Below the pieces are notes generated by a model that saw only the letters and a list, made by a program, of their open reading frames with translations, ran no database searches and was not told the origin of the DNA. This document shows positions 10,878-22,960 of a stretch of DNA of 64,000 nt, piece by piece (position 1 is the first letter of the stretch; each line of letters starts with the position of its first letter). Both the position numbers and the translations under genes were made by a program. Location of the stretch: assembly GCA_029204225.1 (NCBI GenBank), contig CM055109.1, positions 20,886,349 through 20,950,348 on the forward strand. Reading direction: 5' to 3'. This stretch comes from Diphasiastrum complanatum (Eukaryota; Streptophyta; Lycopodiopsida; Lycopodiales; Lycopodiaceae).

Positions 10878-11274
10878 TTGGATTACATCAATCAGAAGTG
10901 GAGTTGAAATTCTTGCTTTTTGCATCTTTTTGGTGGATCTCATTGCTTTTGGCTTCTAGGTGCTAGAATTGACTTTGATGTACTTTCAGTCTATTGATCA
11001 TGATTATGGATTTTCTCCATAGGATTTGATGGAAATCAATGGATTTTGGATGGTTTTTCACCTAGAATTCAAGATTTTTGCTAGAAATTTATCATAGCTA
11101 CTAATGTAGTACTTTTGTCAAATTGTACTTGCTATTTTACAGTCATTATGGATTGGATCTAATGATTGCATGTTGGTTGAAAAGTCAAAAGGGTGCTTCG
11201 ATAGTGATTTTTAGCCAAAATTTGGGGTTTTTGGACTAGAAATGGGCTATGAGAGAGCGTTGTTTTGTTCTTCT

Positions 11275-12117
11275 GGGGGAAAGTTTCATCGTGGTGGCGT
11301 GACCTGCAACTGAAACCCACTAAATGGGAAGAGTTCATGGAAGTTTTCAGAAAGTCATTTGTGGTTGTGGACGACTCAGACTTCTACCAAAGATTTGTCA
11401 GTTTCAAAATGGGTACTTGAAGTTTGGACTCGTACTTACAAGAATTTATAGATTTGTGAAACATGGTTCCCTCATTCGATGTGAAATTGACACTCTGGCA
11501 ATTTATCCTAGGTTTGCCAGTAGATTATCAGAATGAGTGCAAGTGAAATGTGCTTCAAGCTTTCGATGACGTTGTATGGGTTGCGAAAGCATATGATTCC
11601 ACAGTGGTGGCATCTAGAAAGCAATTTCAGGATAATCCATTGGGACCCAGCCATAAAAAGAGAAAGAAAATAGTTTGTGACAAAAAGCCAAGTATTTTGA
11701 CAAACTGAATCAAACTGCATCAGAGTTTAGACAAAAGAAACAAATGCCTCGAAAAAAGACTAGAAAGTCAAATGTGTGTTTTCACTATAATAGGCCTGGA
11801 CATGTTATGAAATTCTGTCTAGAACGAAAGAAAGACGCAACTCAAGTCATTGAGATGCTAGGTAATGAAAATCTGAAACTGGAAATTAGCAAGGTTAATT
11901 GTGAGTGTGATTGTTCATTGTATACTCCTTCATTCTTGCCAAATGAATTATTTTGTTTGAAATGCATAGTTAAAGAACAGGAAGTTAGTATTTTAGTGGA
12001 CAATGGATCTACTTTTGATTTTATTAACTCTCGTCTAGCGCAGAAACTCGGCTTGGAAACTGAATCCAATGATCATAATTATAAAGTATATCTAGCTTCA
12101 AGTGAGGTGTTTTAAAC
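11275..12117 (+). pseudogene. Chromovirus-like gag and protease Ch1
   Basis: Gag: SSWWRDLQL (about 11286-11312), KWEEFMEVFRKSF and YLQEFIDL, the retrotransposon gag domain; stops near 11420 and 11457. ATG at 11744 opens a 123-residue frame with a damaged zinc knuckle (CFHYNRPGHVMKFC; the second Cys is Tyr) and a protease active site ILVDNGSTFDFIN (usually D-S/T-G; here D-N-G). Context is LTR end, PBS, leader, gag, protease, so this is the 5' part of an element whose pol is gone. The frame stops at 12113-12115. Confidence 0.85.
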
Positions 12118-12380
12118 ACAATCACCATAACGATAGTAATGGTAAACTAGCGATGACATAAGAGAGCTTAATCGTAAAAGTTCACAAAATCAGAAAGCAA
12201 GAGTGATGGAAAAGAGGTGGCAAAAAAATAGAAGTGTTTGGGGTTTTTGGTATACTGATGATATATCGGTGGATTAGACAAGTATTTAATGAAAGTGTGT
12301 CCTTCGTTTTGAAGGTACAGACTCAACAATGAAGTATCTACTCCTAAAAAACAAAAATAAATAAATAAATGAAAAATAAA
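12118..12380. other. No gene recognised
   Basis: Short AT-rich stretch between the end of the Ch1 protease frame and the TTTTTCGC-rich region. No motif identified. Confidence 0.55.
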
Positions 12381-13286
12381 CAAATGCTTCGTTCAGTTCG
12401 CAAAAGTTTAGCTCGATATTTATGAATATTGAACTGCGAAAACAAATAATATACACAATTCATGAAACAATTATATGATATTGGCAGCAAAGACTGTTGT
12501 TTTTTTCGGTATAACAAATGAGCGAAAAAAATGCATGAGCGAAAAATGTATGGGCGAAAAATGTATGAGCAAAAAATGCAAAGGTTGACTGTGTCGCACT
12601 TTTCGCTTTCCAAAATGATAAATTGAGCAACATAATAAATTCCAAAATGTGTCGCATTTTTCGCAAACTATCATGAAAATTATAAACGCAAAGGTGTCGG
12701 GTTTTTCGCATATTTTTAATATGTTGTCGACATGAAAACATGGTGGAAACGAAGGAACATAATATGTAACATACTAGCAAAATATTATATTTTCTTGCAA
12801 ATTTTCCACAGGTCAAAGATGAAACGAACGTAAATCCCGAAAAATGCGAAGGTTGAAGTGTCACAATTTCCGTGTTCCGAAAAACGGTGGATTTACTTAA
12901 CATAACATATTCCAAAATGGTGTCGTCTTTTTTGCAAGGAATAAACTGACTTATTGATGAAGCAAAGGTGTTGGCATTTTCACAAAAAATGCAGCGAAAA
13001 ATACAAATGTAACGAAGTGGTCACCATTTTCGCACATTTTTGCGAAGGTGAAGGATTGACAAAAAGTGTTGGTTGGATGAAATGTGAATAGTATCACAAA
13101 TTTCGTTACAACATATGGCGAAAAATGCGAAGGTACAAGTGTCGTGAATTTCGCAAACTATAGTGGAAATTATTGGACCAAAGGTGACGGGTTTTTCAAA
13201 CTAGATGAAATGGGAATAGTATCAAAAATTTTGCATGTTTCGCAAATTTTGCAAAAAAAAACTAAACTTGCCATATTTATCAAAAA
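12381..13286 (-). repeat. Degenerate TTTTTCGC/GCGAAAAA-rich region downstream of G1
   Basis: The words GCGAAAAATGC, GTGTCGCATTTTTCGC and GCAAAGGTGTCGGG recur many times on both strands at irregular spacing (for example near 12520-12560, 12590-12610, 12650-12710, 12840-12860, 12990-13050, 13120-13200). It directly follows the G1 integrase stop, so it may be the 3' untranslated region or LTR of G1, but it does not match the G1 5' LTR at 24613-25515. Open frames across it are low-complexity. Confidence 0.65.
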
Positions 13287-14230
13287 TTAGTCATAGTAGT
13301 GCTTCACTCTTGAGCCATTTACTCGAGTATCAAGTAAATGTCCTTCAAGATGGGCTAACTGAAGTGATCCATTGTTAAAAACTTTTATGACTTTGTAAGG
13401 TCCCATCCATCTGGTATGTAATTTTTCAGGAAACAACATGTGTCTGTTATCATACAGAAGCACATAGCCTCCTCGTTTCATTTTTATTTTTTTAATAGAT
13501 TGGTCAAAAATTTCTTTTCTTTTATTCAGAACTTGTTCAGTCTTGATTAATGAAAGATGACGATCCTCCTCCAGTTGCGTCAAAGCTATCATCCATTCCC
13601 GGAGACTATCATGTTCATCCATTCGCTCTTCATTACTGATGCGAAATGTCAGAACTTTGAATTCTATTGGTAATATGGGATGCATTCCATACACAAGATA
13701 GTATGGAGTCTGCCTTGTTGTAATCTTTTCAGTAGTTCTATATGCCCATAAGATAGATGGTAACTTCTGATCCCAATCAGAAAAATGCGTTTTCGTTACT
13801 TTATTCAGAATTTTACACAATTTCGTTTGCTCGCTCCGTAAGCCCATTCGCTTTAGGATTATATGGAGTGATTTGGCAATGTGTAACGGAGAAGTATGAC
13901 AATATAGCCTTGATGGTCAAATTAAGAAAATGAGTTCTCCTATCACTAACGAGTTCTAAGGGACATTCATAACGTGTGATAATGTTTTGGAATACAAACT
14001 TTGCTACAGTCTTAGCATCATTTTTAATTGTGGCTTCGACTTCTACCATCTTGGTAGCATAGTCCGTAGCAACAAGAATGTAACGTCGACGGATTTTACA
14101 AGTGATCGGTTTGATAGGCCCTACAAAATCTATCCCCCACTTCTCAAAAGGTGCTAAGGAAATAATTGGAGTAAGCGGCCAATGTGTCGCGAAGCTGGGT
14201 TTCCCTATTCTCTAACATGCATCACATTTT
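13287..14230 (-). pseudogene. G1 integrase
   Basis: Zinc-binding end KCDAC at about 14225, WGIDFVGPI at about 14140, first catalytic Asp in VATDYATK at about 14070, second Asp in LVSDRRTHF at about 13945, and Glu in NPKANGLTERAN at about 13840, so the D,D-35-E triad is visible. The C-terminal part includes DWDQKLPSILWAYRTT, YYLVYGMHP and HTRWMGPYKVIKVFNNGSLQL. A stop in the zinc region and a frameshift near 13830 inactivate it. It inserts element cDNA into the genome in an active relative. Confidence 0.9.
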
Positions 14231-15398
14231 TGAATGAATAATTTAACTTCTCTATAGACGGTAGGCCACCAATATTTAGCATTAAGGATCTTTCTTGCAG
14301 TATTTTAAGAGGATAGTGATCCCTCGAATCTTCCTCATGTAATGCACTTATTACATTGGTCGTCTCGGTTGGTTCTAAACATTGGCGAAAATTATCGTCG
14401 GCTCCTAATTTATACAATATTTTATATATAATCGTATAAGGTCCTACTTTTGAAAGGAAAACAGTTTTTTGCTGTTTATTAAAATGATCAAAATAAATCT
14501 GGTCCTGTAAAAAGTTTATAATGTCCATATAAATTGATGTTTCCGATTGAATACGCATCATATGTTCGTCCGGAAATTCATCAAAAATGGGATCAAACTG
14601 ATTTTTTGTTTGAAGGCGGGATATATAATCAACATTTTGATAATTCTTGTCTCTTCTTAATTCTACTTCATAATTAAACTCATCTAATAACAATACGCAT
14701 CTAGCTATTCTACCCGAAAGATCAGGTTTATTCACTAAATGTTTCAATGCATAGTGATCTACATGAAAAACAAAAGGGTATCCTAAAAGATAATGTCTAA
14801 ATTTCTTTACTGAATAAATCATTCCTAGTGTTTCACGCTCTGTAGCAGAATAGTTCTTTTCTGATGCTGCAAGTTGTCTACCCGCATAATAAATTGGGTA
14901 ATCTATATTTTGGTCATCTTTTTTACTAAGCACTACACCTATTGCAAATGATGATGTATCTACATATACATTGAACTTTTTAGCCCAATTTGGAGGTCTA
15001 ACTCCAATTGCTTCTGCTAATGACTGTTTTAACTTATCAAAAGCTTGCTGATGGTCTTGTGACCAATGATACTCAACAAACTTTTTTAATAAGCTTGTTA
15101 AAGGAGTTACTACTATGGCATAATCCTTAATTATCCTATGATAATATCCTACGTGTCCTAGAAATCCTCTAAGCTCTCGTAGATTGGTTGGTTCTAATAA
15201 CTCTAAAATCATATTTACTTTTTCAATGTCGGCTTGAATGTCGTCCTTCAAAATTTTATGTCCTAACATGATGTCTTCCCTCATCCCAAAATTACACTTG
15301 GGTGGATGCAATTTAAGAGATGTCTCTTGACATCTTCTCAATTTCTTCTCTAATGCGTCTAAATGGTCTTTAGTTTGATGAATAGACACAGAAGTCAT
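14205..15398 (-). pseudogene. G1 reverse transcriptase connection, RNase H and integrase zinc region
   Basis: A 397-codon open frame. It begins after the polymerase core (KLRRCQETSLKLHPPKCNF, LGHKI), continues with the connection (LRELRGFLGHVGYYHRIIKDYA) and RNase H (FNVYVDTSSFAIGVVL, GRQLAASEKNYSATERE, FRHYLLGYPFVFHVDHYALK), and ends in the integrase N-terminus. RNase H removes the RNA strand of the RNA-DNA hybrid. Near-complete openness over 1.2 kb is unusual for this window. Confidence 0.92.
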
Positions 15399-15960
15399 CC
15401 ATGAAAATTTCTAAAAACTTTCATAAATTTTTTTGAAAAATGTTCGTCATCATACGTTGGAATGTAGCATGTGCATTACAAAGACCAAAGGGCATTTGCG
15501 TATACGCATACGTCCCTCAATCAGTGGTAAAAGTGGTCTTGGATCTATCTTCCTCCTTAATAAAAACTTGATTATAACCTGAGAATCCATCTAAGAAACT
15601 ATAACATTTATGACCAGCTAGCTACTTGGTTAAGAATAGTATCTGTATAAGGCAGAGGATGATAATCCTTTGCTATAGTATCATTTAGTTTTCTAAAATG
15701 TTGGCAAACTCTAATCTTGCATGTCTTTCTCTTAGGTACTATAACTATTGGTGACATCCACTCACTACTTAGAACAGGATATATAATACCCGATCTAAGA
15801 CATCTATCTAATTCGTCTTCAACTAACAAGAAATACTTTGGATTCAATCTCTATTGGTGTTGCCTAACAGGTATTGTTCCCTGAATAAGATCTATTCTAT
15901 GTTCTCCCCATTTAATTGGTATTCCCATTAAATTGTCCATCGACCAAGCAAATATGTTTT
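15399..15960 (-). pseudogene. G1 reverse transcriptase core
   Basis: Motifs in order: LDRCLRSGIIYPV, WMSPIVIVPKR, KIRVCQHFRKLN, DYHPLPYTDTIL (open 15847-15608), then FLDGFSGYNQV, TTFTTD, MPFGLCNAHATFQR and EIFMDDFCVY (about 15400). FMDD replaces the usual YVDD/FIDD. Frames change near 15600 and a stop occurs near 15518. Confidence 0.88.
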
Positions 15961-16680
15961 GATATTTCTAAAGAAGTAATATATACTCTTCACATTCTTG
16001 GTCTAATTGGTGTTTATATAAATTCAAAATTTTACATTTATTAATTTCTATTTCTACATAATCTGTCTTATCTACCATTCCTTCGATCAGGCTTGTTCTG
16101 GTTCCACCCAGAACTTCCCTCGACTTGGATGTTGTTGGTAGTTCCATGTCTTCTTCCTCGTCACTCTCATAGCATTCTATGAAATTGATCCAGGATTCAG
16201 TAGGTCTGGCTAACTCCTCACCCCATCTCAAAAGGTCCCTATTGGACTGGCTGTGAGAATGCTTGGAAAAAATATTTGTTTGGTAGACCAATTTATAATA
16301 GCATCTGCTTGATATAGCCATGGTCTTCCATATAATATTGAATATGATGGTGTATCTACTAGGTTTATGACAAAGAAATTCATAACAAATGTCTCTGTCT
16401 CTATAACTACACTAATACCAGTTAGTTCACCTACACTAATACCCTTTAGCTCACCTATTGGTATGCATTTGGATGCATCTGGTAAATGGATTTCATGGTA
16501 AGTAATAGGCTGAATTTTTTTTTCTAGTCCTAATTCCTTAACCATTGTCTCTGTTATTAAGTTGATACTGGATCCCGAGTCTATTAATATTCTATCTATA
16601 GTATGATCTCCTATAATAGCACTAATCTCTGGGACTCCACAATCTCCTCTATCTACATATTCTGATACCAGCAAGCCCAT
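15961..16680 (-). pseudogene. G1 aspartic protease and linker
   Basis: Active site RILIDSGSSINLI (D-S-G) at about residues 29-41 of the frame starting at 16680, followed by HEIHLPD, MNFFVINL and YSILYGRPWLYQADAIINW, typical of gypsy proteases. A frameshift near 16240 moves into the 16321-15968 frame, which links to the polymerase. The apparent start ATG at 16680 is the junction with C6, not a real start. Confidence 0.9.
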
Positions 16681-17451
16681 ACGTGTGGGGAATGATCCTC
16701 AAGTGTGAATGATCTTGTTAAGCTTTGTGTTTAGCACATAAATTGATTCTAGATTGAATGTCAAGATCTAGTACAAGATTTTATGGCTAAATCACAATCT
16801 AGCATGCTAAGAATCAAAGAATGATTGCTTTGAAAAAAACAAGAGAGAAGAAGTACAAGAATTTAATGCATTAGGATAAGCCTCTACTCGAGTTAGAGAG
16901 AGAAAGAGAGAGCAAAATTCAAGCAAACAATAGTGTAGATCCAAAATGACATGAAATAGCTTCAAAGCTTGGTTCTTCCAAATTATGAGAGAGTCTACAC
17001 ATATTTATGGAGTTTGAAGTAGCTCAAGGTAGAACCATCTCTCTTCAAGTTTCATCCACATTTAAAGGGGAAAATTAGAGAATTAGTGACATTTGTCACT
17101 TTACATGCATGCATGTCTACCTACTTTAACCAAGTGTCAAATTTTCAACTAGAATTGTACAAATCATCATGCATGTGTCCAATTCACTTTGTGCATGCCT
17201 TGCATGTCACTGTGGATCACTTACAACCATTGCATGTGATATGCCACGAGTTTCTACAAGCCTATTATTGACATTTCTATGTCTACATTCTATATGCAAG
17301 TTGTATATTACCAACTAGACTTGAAGAACTCATGTAGCTTGAGTTTCTTCTAGGCCAGATTTGGCATTTACAATATGAAACAGCATATACACATAGAAAA
17401 AACTTTGTCAACAGCCTAAAGTCAAAATAGATGATTTTGCATGTTTCAACA
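16681..17451 (-). mobile_element. 3' LTR of C6
   Basis: Starts TGTTGAAACATGC at 17451 and runs to CATTCCCCACACGTA at about 16681. Alignment with the C11 5' LTR (55171-55963) is clear (e.g. CTTGTAGAAACTCGTGGCA, CCATAAATATGTGTAG, GCATGCTAGATTGTG). The last ~25 bases present in C11 are missing at the G1 junction, so the end is truncated. Confidence 0.87.
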
Positions 17452-17454
17452 CTC

Positions 17455-19335
17455 CTAAAAATCTATGCTTGATGAAGGAATTTTTGCTCAAAGGTTTGGT
17501 GAGCAAATTTGCAGTACAAGATGATGTGTTGATGTGCTCCAAGTAGATTCCCCCTCCAATGAGCTTCTCTCTCACGAAGTGATGTGCAACTTTGATGTGT
17601 TTGCTCCTTGTATGAAATATTGGATTGTTGGCAAGGGCTTGTGCTCGGAAATATTGTCACACATGATCAAAGGTAGATCATCTTCCTTGATAATCTTTAG
17701 CTCCACAAGCAATCTCTTGATCCAAAGCACTTCTTTTGTTGTAGTAGTAAGTGCCTTATATTCAGCTTCACAAGATGAGAGTGATATGGTATCTTGTTTT
17801 TTTGGAAAGCCAAGATATCAAATTTCCTCCAAACATCTTCACTTTTGTATAACAAACCATAATCGTAGGTTGGAGATATGTACCTAAGTACTCTTTTGGC
17901 CATTTTCCGATGATGAATAGTAGGATTTTGCATAGCTTGGCTCAACTTATGAACAATAAAACTTACATAAGGCCTAGTTATGGTGAGCCAAATTAAGGAG
18001 CCTATAAGACTCCTAAAAAGAGTGATGTCCACGAAGGATCTTTCATCACCTTTGTTAGGGTCTTTTACAATTTGCTCCATAGGAATATCAATACTCTTAC
18101 AATCTAGCATATTGATCTTTTTTAACATTGAAAGAGCATACTTGGATTGACATACAAAAGCTTTCTCATTATGGAAGTCAATCTCTAATCCTAAGATGTA
18201 ATGAATTTTTCCAAGATCTTGCATCTTGAATTCTCTTTCAAGTGCAATTTTGGTTTCTTCAACTAAATTGATACAACTTTCATATCATCAACATAATTGA
18301 GAAGAATGACAATATCACTATCATAAAACTTGACATACAAGGAAGGATCATAGTTACTAAGATTGAATCCTAGTGAGACAAGGAAAGTGTTAATTCGAGA
18401 ATACCATGATCTTGGTGCTTGCTTTAGTCCATAGAGACTTTTGAAGAGCAAGCAAACTTTGGTCTTGTCTTGGATGAACCAAGGGGTTGATCCATATAAA
18501 TTTCTTCTTCTAGATATCCATTTAAAAATGCATTTGAGACATCTAGTTGAAAAACTTTCCATTTGACAAAACAAGCAATAGAAATGATGATTCTAATTGA
18601 TACCATCTTTGCAACTGGAGCAAAAGTCTCCTCATAATTAAGTCCATAAACTTGAGCAAACCCCTTTGCACAAAGTCTTGCCTTGCACTTATTGATTGTG
18701 CCATCTTGATTATATTTGACTCAAAAAACCCATTTGCAACCAATAGTGTGCTTGTTGGATGGAGGATCCACAAGCTCCCATGTCTTGTTGGCAATCAATG
18801 CATCATACTTCTCCTTCATGGCTAGAAACCATTCTTTTGAGCTGAGTGCATCATGTACATCCTTTGCTCTTCATGTGAAACAAAATATGCATAATTAGTG
18901 TTGTTGAGTTCCACTTACTTGTCTTTATCTCCATATGTAAGCCTGTTAGGCTCGAATCTTTCTCTTTGTGATCTCCTTGGTGAAAAAAATTTCAGGTGAC
19001 TCCTCCTCAATTCTCGGCCTCATCTCTCCATGATAATCTTCAAGGGTGATGATAGGAGAATCCTTTTAAGAATCTTTGATCTCGGCCTCATCAAAGATGT
19101 ATTTTTGATTCTCATGGAAAATAACATCTCTACTCTCAATTGTAATTATTGAGGTAGAGGGAACATAAACTCTGTATACCTTCTTGTTGGATGAATATCC
19201 AACCATGATCCCTTTGACTAAATTTTGATCATCTCTTTTCCTTGTGTCCAAGGGTACATGAACCAAGCAAGCACATCCAAAAACTCTAAGGTGATCAACC
19301 TTAGGTTTCTTCTTAAACAATGTGAAAAATCCAGC
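17455..19335 (-). pseudogene. C6 pol 3' part: integrase end, reverse transcriptase, RNase H
   Basis: Integrase end KKKPKVDHLRVFGC, VHVPLDTRKRDD, IMVGYSSNKKVYRVY; reverse transcriptase CKWVF, ARLCAKGFAQVYGLNYEETFAPVAK, LDVSNAFLNGYLEEEIYM, LKQAPRSWY, ILLNYVDD (YVDD at about 18275), IHYILGLEI; connection LIGSLIWLTITRPYVSFIV; RNase H tail with KKCFGSRDCLW. At least four frameshifts and several stops. RNase H is heavily decayed near 17850. Confidence 0.9.
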
Positions 19336-20184
19336 AAGGGGATCCACAAGAAATGTGTTAATGATCTTGACCATGCTTTGTGGTGGCACACAAAACACCT
19401 GTAGAGCAATCCTGCAATCTACCAATAGATCTAAGGCTAGAGCATAATCTAGAATGCTAGAGATCAAAGCAAAACTTATTTCTCACAAATAGAGAGAATA
19501 CATAACCAAGATAATGTATGAAGAAGACACCAATCTCGAGTTAAAGAAAATATCATAACAAGCAAAATAGCATGAGACCTAATTTTGACATTATGACATT
19601 ACCAAAGCTTGATTCATCAATTAATATGAATGAGAATGATATGTACATATATAGGAGAGCCAAAATTTGTGGTACTCCTTGCATTCAATACATTCTCTAC
19701 ACCTAATCAAGTGTAAACTATTACCATATTGACACCTAATAGCTTGCATGCTGAAATTGCACCTAACTCCTACCTACTTTGCCAAATGTCAAATTCTCAA
19801 CTACGAACCTACAAAACTACATGCATGTGTCAAATACTGTTTGCATGTCTTGCATGTCACTTCCCTAGACGACTTGGACATGTGTAGAACATGTATACTG
19901 ATTTGCATGTTGCATGCAATGATTGCATGTTGCATGCATGCACAGTAACTGATTATGCATGTCATCTAGTTTTATGCATGTCATCAAATCTAGATCTACC
20001 TAGCTCAAACTCACCCTAATCTACAAGGTCATGTGCTCAATTCACATACCTTTGATATATACAATGGAACAAAGTGAAATATGACCATCTAGACATTGTG
20101 CATGTCATGTAGCCTGAGTTTGTACATACTAGAAAATCATATTTACAACTTGTAAATGCACAAGCAAGATGATTTTCCTCATCA
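19336..20184 (-). mobile_element. L-family LTR, copy 2, inside C6 integrase
   Basis: Homologous to 9060-9881 from GATCATTAACA through the TATATATAGGAGAG region to GTGCTCAATTCACA, with an additional 5' part up to about 20184. It splits the C6 integrase after RSPYEVLF. No internal region, so it looks like a solo LTR, but I could not find a clean 5-bp duplication; some bases around the edges are rearranged. Confidence 0.78.
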
Positions 20185-20189
20185 ACCCC

Positions 20190-22216
20190 TATAGACAAGT
20201 TGGATAGCTTTTTATTCTTCACAAACAAGACTTCATATGGTGATCTTCCTGCAAGTGCATGGTGAGTTAATCTATTGCACAAATAATTTGCACAATTAAT
20301 TGCTTCTCCCCAATATTCAATAGGCAAAGAAGCTTCAACTCGAATTGCTTTAGCACATTCACATAGGGATCGAGTTTTTCTTTCGGCAACTTTATTTTGA
20401 GATGGAGAATAAGCACAAGAAAACTCTCTCTTAATCCCTTCAACCTCACAATAATCATAGAACTTGTTGGAGATGTATTCACCTCCTACATCACATCTCA
20501 AAGCTTTAACTTTGAAAGAAAACTGTTTCTCAACATAAGCTTTGAAAACTAGAAAGTGTTCAAACACCATAGATTTTGAAGAAAGAAGGTACAACCAAGT
20601 ATATCTTGTAAAATCATCAATGAAGGTAACAAAACAAGTTGCACCACCAATACTTTTTGAGGAAGAAAAATGAACATCTGAGTGAATTAACTCCAAAGGA
20701 TGAGAAGTCTTAATAGAAGACTTTTGATATGGCTTTCTATGTGATTTTGCAATAGCACAAGTCTCACGTGGCTTGATGTCTTTGGAAAGTGATCTTGGTA
20801 GGCCAATAGCCTTATCATTCTTGATTATAGAAAGCATAGATTTATAGTTAGAATGCCCCAACCTTCTATGCCATAACTCCTCCTTAGACATAAGAGCAAT
20901 TTCACAAAAGTTTGCATTCTCATAAGAATTTAACTTGAAGATGCCACCATATCTAGATCCACTAGCTAGGATCTCATCATCTTTCTTAATAAAGCAAGTA
21001 TTGGAACTGAATTTTACATCAAAACCACAATCAAGCAACTTTCCAACACTTATCAAGTTCTTTGTAAGCTTAGGAACAAAAAGAACATTGGAAAGTGAGA
21101 GAACTTTAGAAGAAGCAAGTTTTAATGGAATGTTGCCAATTCCTTCAATAGAGCATTCATGATCATTTGTTGTATAAATAGATCTTTTAAGTCCTTTATA
21201 AGGTACAATAGAGTCAAAACACTCCTTTGAACAACACATATGTGATGAGGCACCACTATCGATGTACCATGCTCCATCCTTCTTGAAGGATGTTGAAGAA
21301 AAACTTGACACCATGAGGGATCCTTCTCCATCACTTGCAATAAAGTCTTCTTCTTTCTCATTAGAGAGATTTGCTTATTTGAGTTGATTTTTCTTTTTGA
21401 AGCAATTAGAGGCATAGTGCCCCTTCTTGCCACAAAAGAAACACTTGACTTTCTTCTTCTTGGTCTTGGAAGTAGAAGGATGAGTTGATTCAACCTCTTC
21501 ACCATCTTTGTCTTTGTCCTTGGCTTTGTCTTTGTTGAAAGCTTGAGAAAACTGATTCTTGCTCCTCCCTTTATGCTTGTGCTTGACAAAGAGAGCTTTG
21601 TCACTCCCAATATGCTCGAGTTTGTTCATCCTTGAAGTTTGTAACTTTGCCTTGCTTCTTGAGAGATGAGAATTCCTTGAAGAGTCTCCAAATTGGGCAA
21701 CTCCCCCTTTATGGCAAAGGATTGAACAAGATTATCACAGTCTTCTTTTAAGCCATTAAGAATGACTTGTACTAGCTCATCTTGATTGATTGTGACACCA
21801 ACACAAGCAAGCTCCCTATGAAGATCTTTTACTCTCAAAACATAATTTGATGCACTCTCCTCACTTCTTTGAAAACTTTGAAAAATCTGATTTCTAAGAG
21901 TGAGTATTCTACAAGTGTTCTTAGCTTCATAGATTGACTTAAGTGCATCCCAAGCTTCTTTAGTAGTGGTGCAAGATCCTATTTCTCTTAGAATCTCATT
22001 AGAGACATTCATTTCATTGAAGTGTAGAGCCATTCTAGCTCTCTTCCTATACTTTGATATTTCAAGTTGTGCTTGAGGCTCCTCCTCAATACCAAGTACT
22101 ATGTCCATAACATCCTGGAGTATAAGAACAGACTCCATCATAACCTTCCATATTGAATAGCTGGAGGTACTTAATCTTTTACTTGGTTCTAAGAGATATC
22201 CTCCTACAGGTGCCAT
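20190..22216 (-). pseudogene. C6 gag, protease and integrase core
   Basis: ATG at 22216 opens MAPVGGYLLEPSKRLSTSSY; the more upstream start at 22267 is in leader sequence. Gag core VLRVKDLHRELACVGV near 21830; zinc knuckle KCFFCGKKGHYASNC at about 21440; protease WYIDSGASSHMCC at about 21270; GAG-pre-integrase ELWHRRLGH; integrase HSDV, DDFTRYTW, RCDVGGEY and AERKTR carry all three catalytic acids. A 425-codon frame (21314-20037) is open through protease and integrase; frameshifts near 21620 and 21320 separate gag. Confidence 0.93.
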
Positions 22217-22894
22217 ATTGTGAAGACTTCTTGTTATTGGACAATTATATGTTTGAGCTTGTTCCAAATAGACTTGATGTTGCTGCTCTCTTTCACTATA
22301 GGAGTTTTCAAGGGTATGCTATCAATCCTATGTGAAAAACTTGTAACTGTATTTGAGATAGATCTCAAATATTCCACAAAACAAGATAATCTAGATCAGA
22401 CTCTCAGAATGGATTGAGGAGTATAGACAAGTTTTGATTCTACTTTTTGCACGTGTTAGATGCTACAAAAGAAAACACTAATAATTTAAAGAAGGTTCAC
22501 AAGTGTTCAATAACTCCAAACTTTGTCTTGACCTTCAATTTCTTGTGTTGAATACTCAAAATAATGGATTATGAATCAAGCTAAATTGGATCAAATCAAA
22601 AAGTGAGACTCGGATTTTGGACTTTTTCCTACCCTCTTTAAGAGCTTATAACTCTTGATAGACACATCAGATTGATTTGAGATCAATTGCAATGGAAAGT
22701 ACCTTCATAAGCTTTTCATCAAGCTATAACATCAATATCTTTGGACCAATTATGAAGGAAATAAAGAGGTCTAAAAATCTCTGATTTTCACATGTGCAGA
22801 ATTCCAAAATTTCGTACAATGTCCATTATGATCTGAAAATCTAGTTTCTATCCTCTTTGATCCAAACACTTTTCAAGAAAAGTAATCTTCATAA
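22217..22894 (-). other. C6 untranslated leader
   Basis: Aligns with the C11 leader at 55977-56732 (shared AAGAGTTATAAGCT, CCAAAATCCGAGT, GGAATATTTGAGAT, CCTATAGTGAAAGAGA and others). The PBS that should sit at its upstream edge has been deleted together with most of the LTR. Confidence 0.8.
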
Positions 22895-22960
22895 AAAATT
22901 ATGAGAGAGTCTACACATATTTATGGAGTTTGGAGTAGCTCGAGGTGGAACCACCTCAGT
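22895..22960 (-). mobile_element. 5' LTR remnant of C6
   Basis: Minus-strand GAGGTGGTTCCACCTCGAGC through CTCCATAAATATGTGTAG to CATAATTT matches an interior LTR segment at 16974-17035 and 55588-55650. About 400 bp of LTR end plus the PBS are missing between it and the leader, and the LTR start is missing on the other side. Confidence 0.82.

Larger units (their letters stand above)
16681..22960 (-). mobile_element. Ty1/copia retrotransposon C6 nested in G1
   Basis: 5' LTR remnant (22960-22895), leader (22894-22217), gag, protease and integrase (22216-20190), L-family LTR insertion (20184-19336), rest of integrase, reverse transcriptase and RNase H (19335-17455), 3' LTR (17451-16681). Its leader and proteins match C11 at 55171-59759. 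It sits between gag and protease of G1. Confidence 0.88.

Noticed and set aside
12344-12915. 151-codon minus-strand frame with Phe/Ala-rich repeats
   Set aside because: Falls in the TTTTTCGC-rich region; no domain, and the repeats explain the composition.
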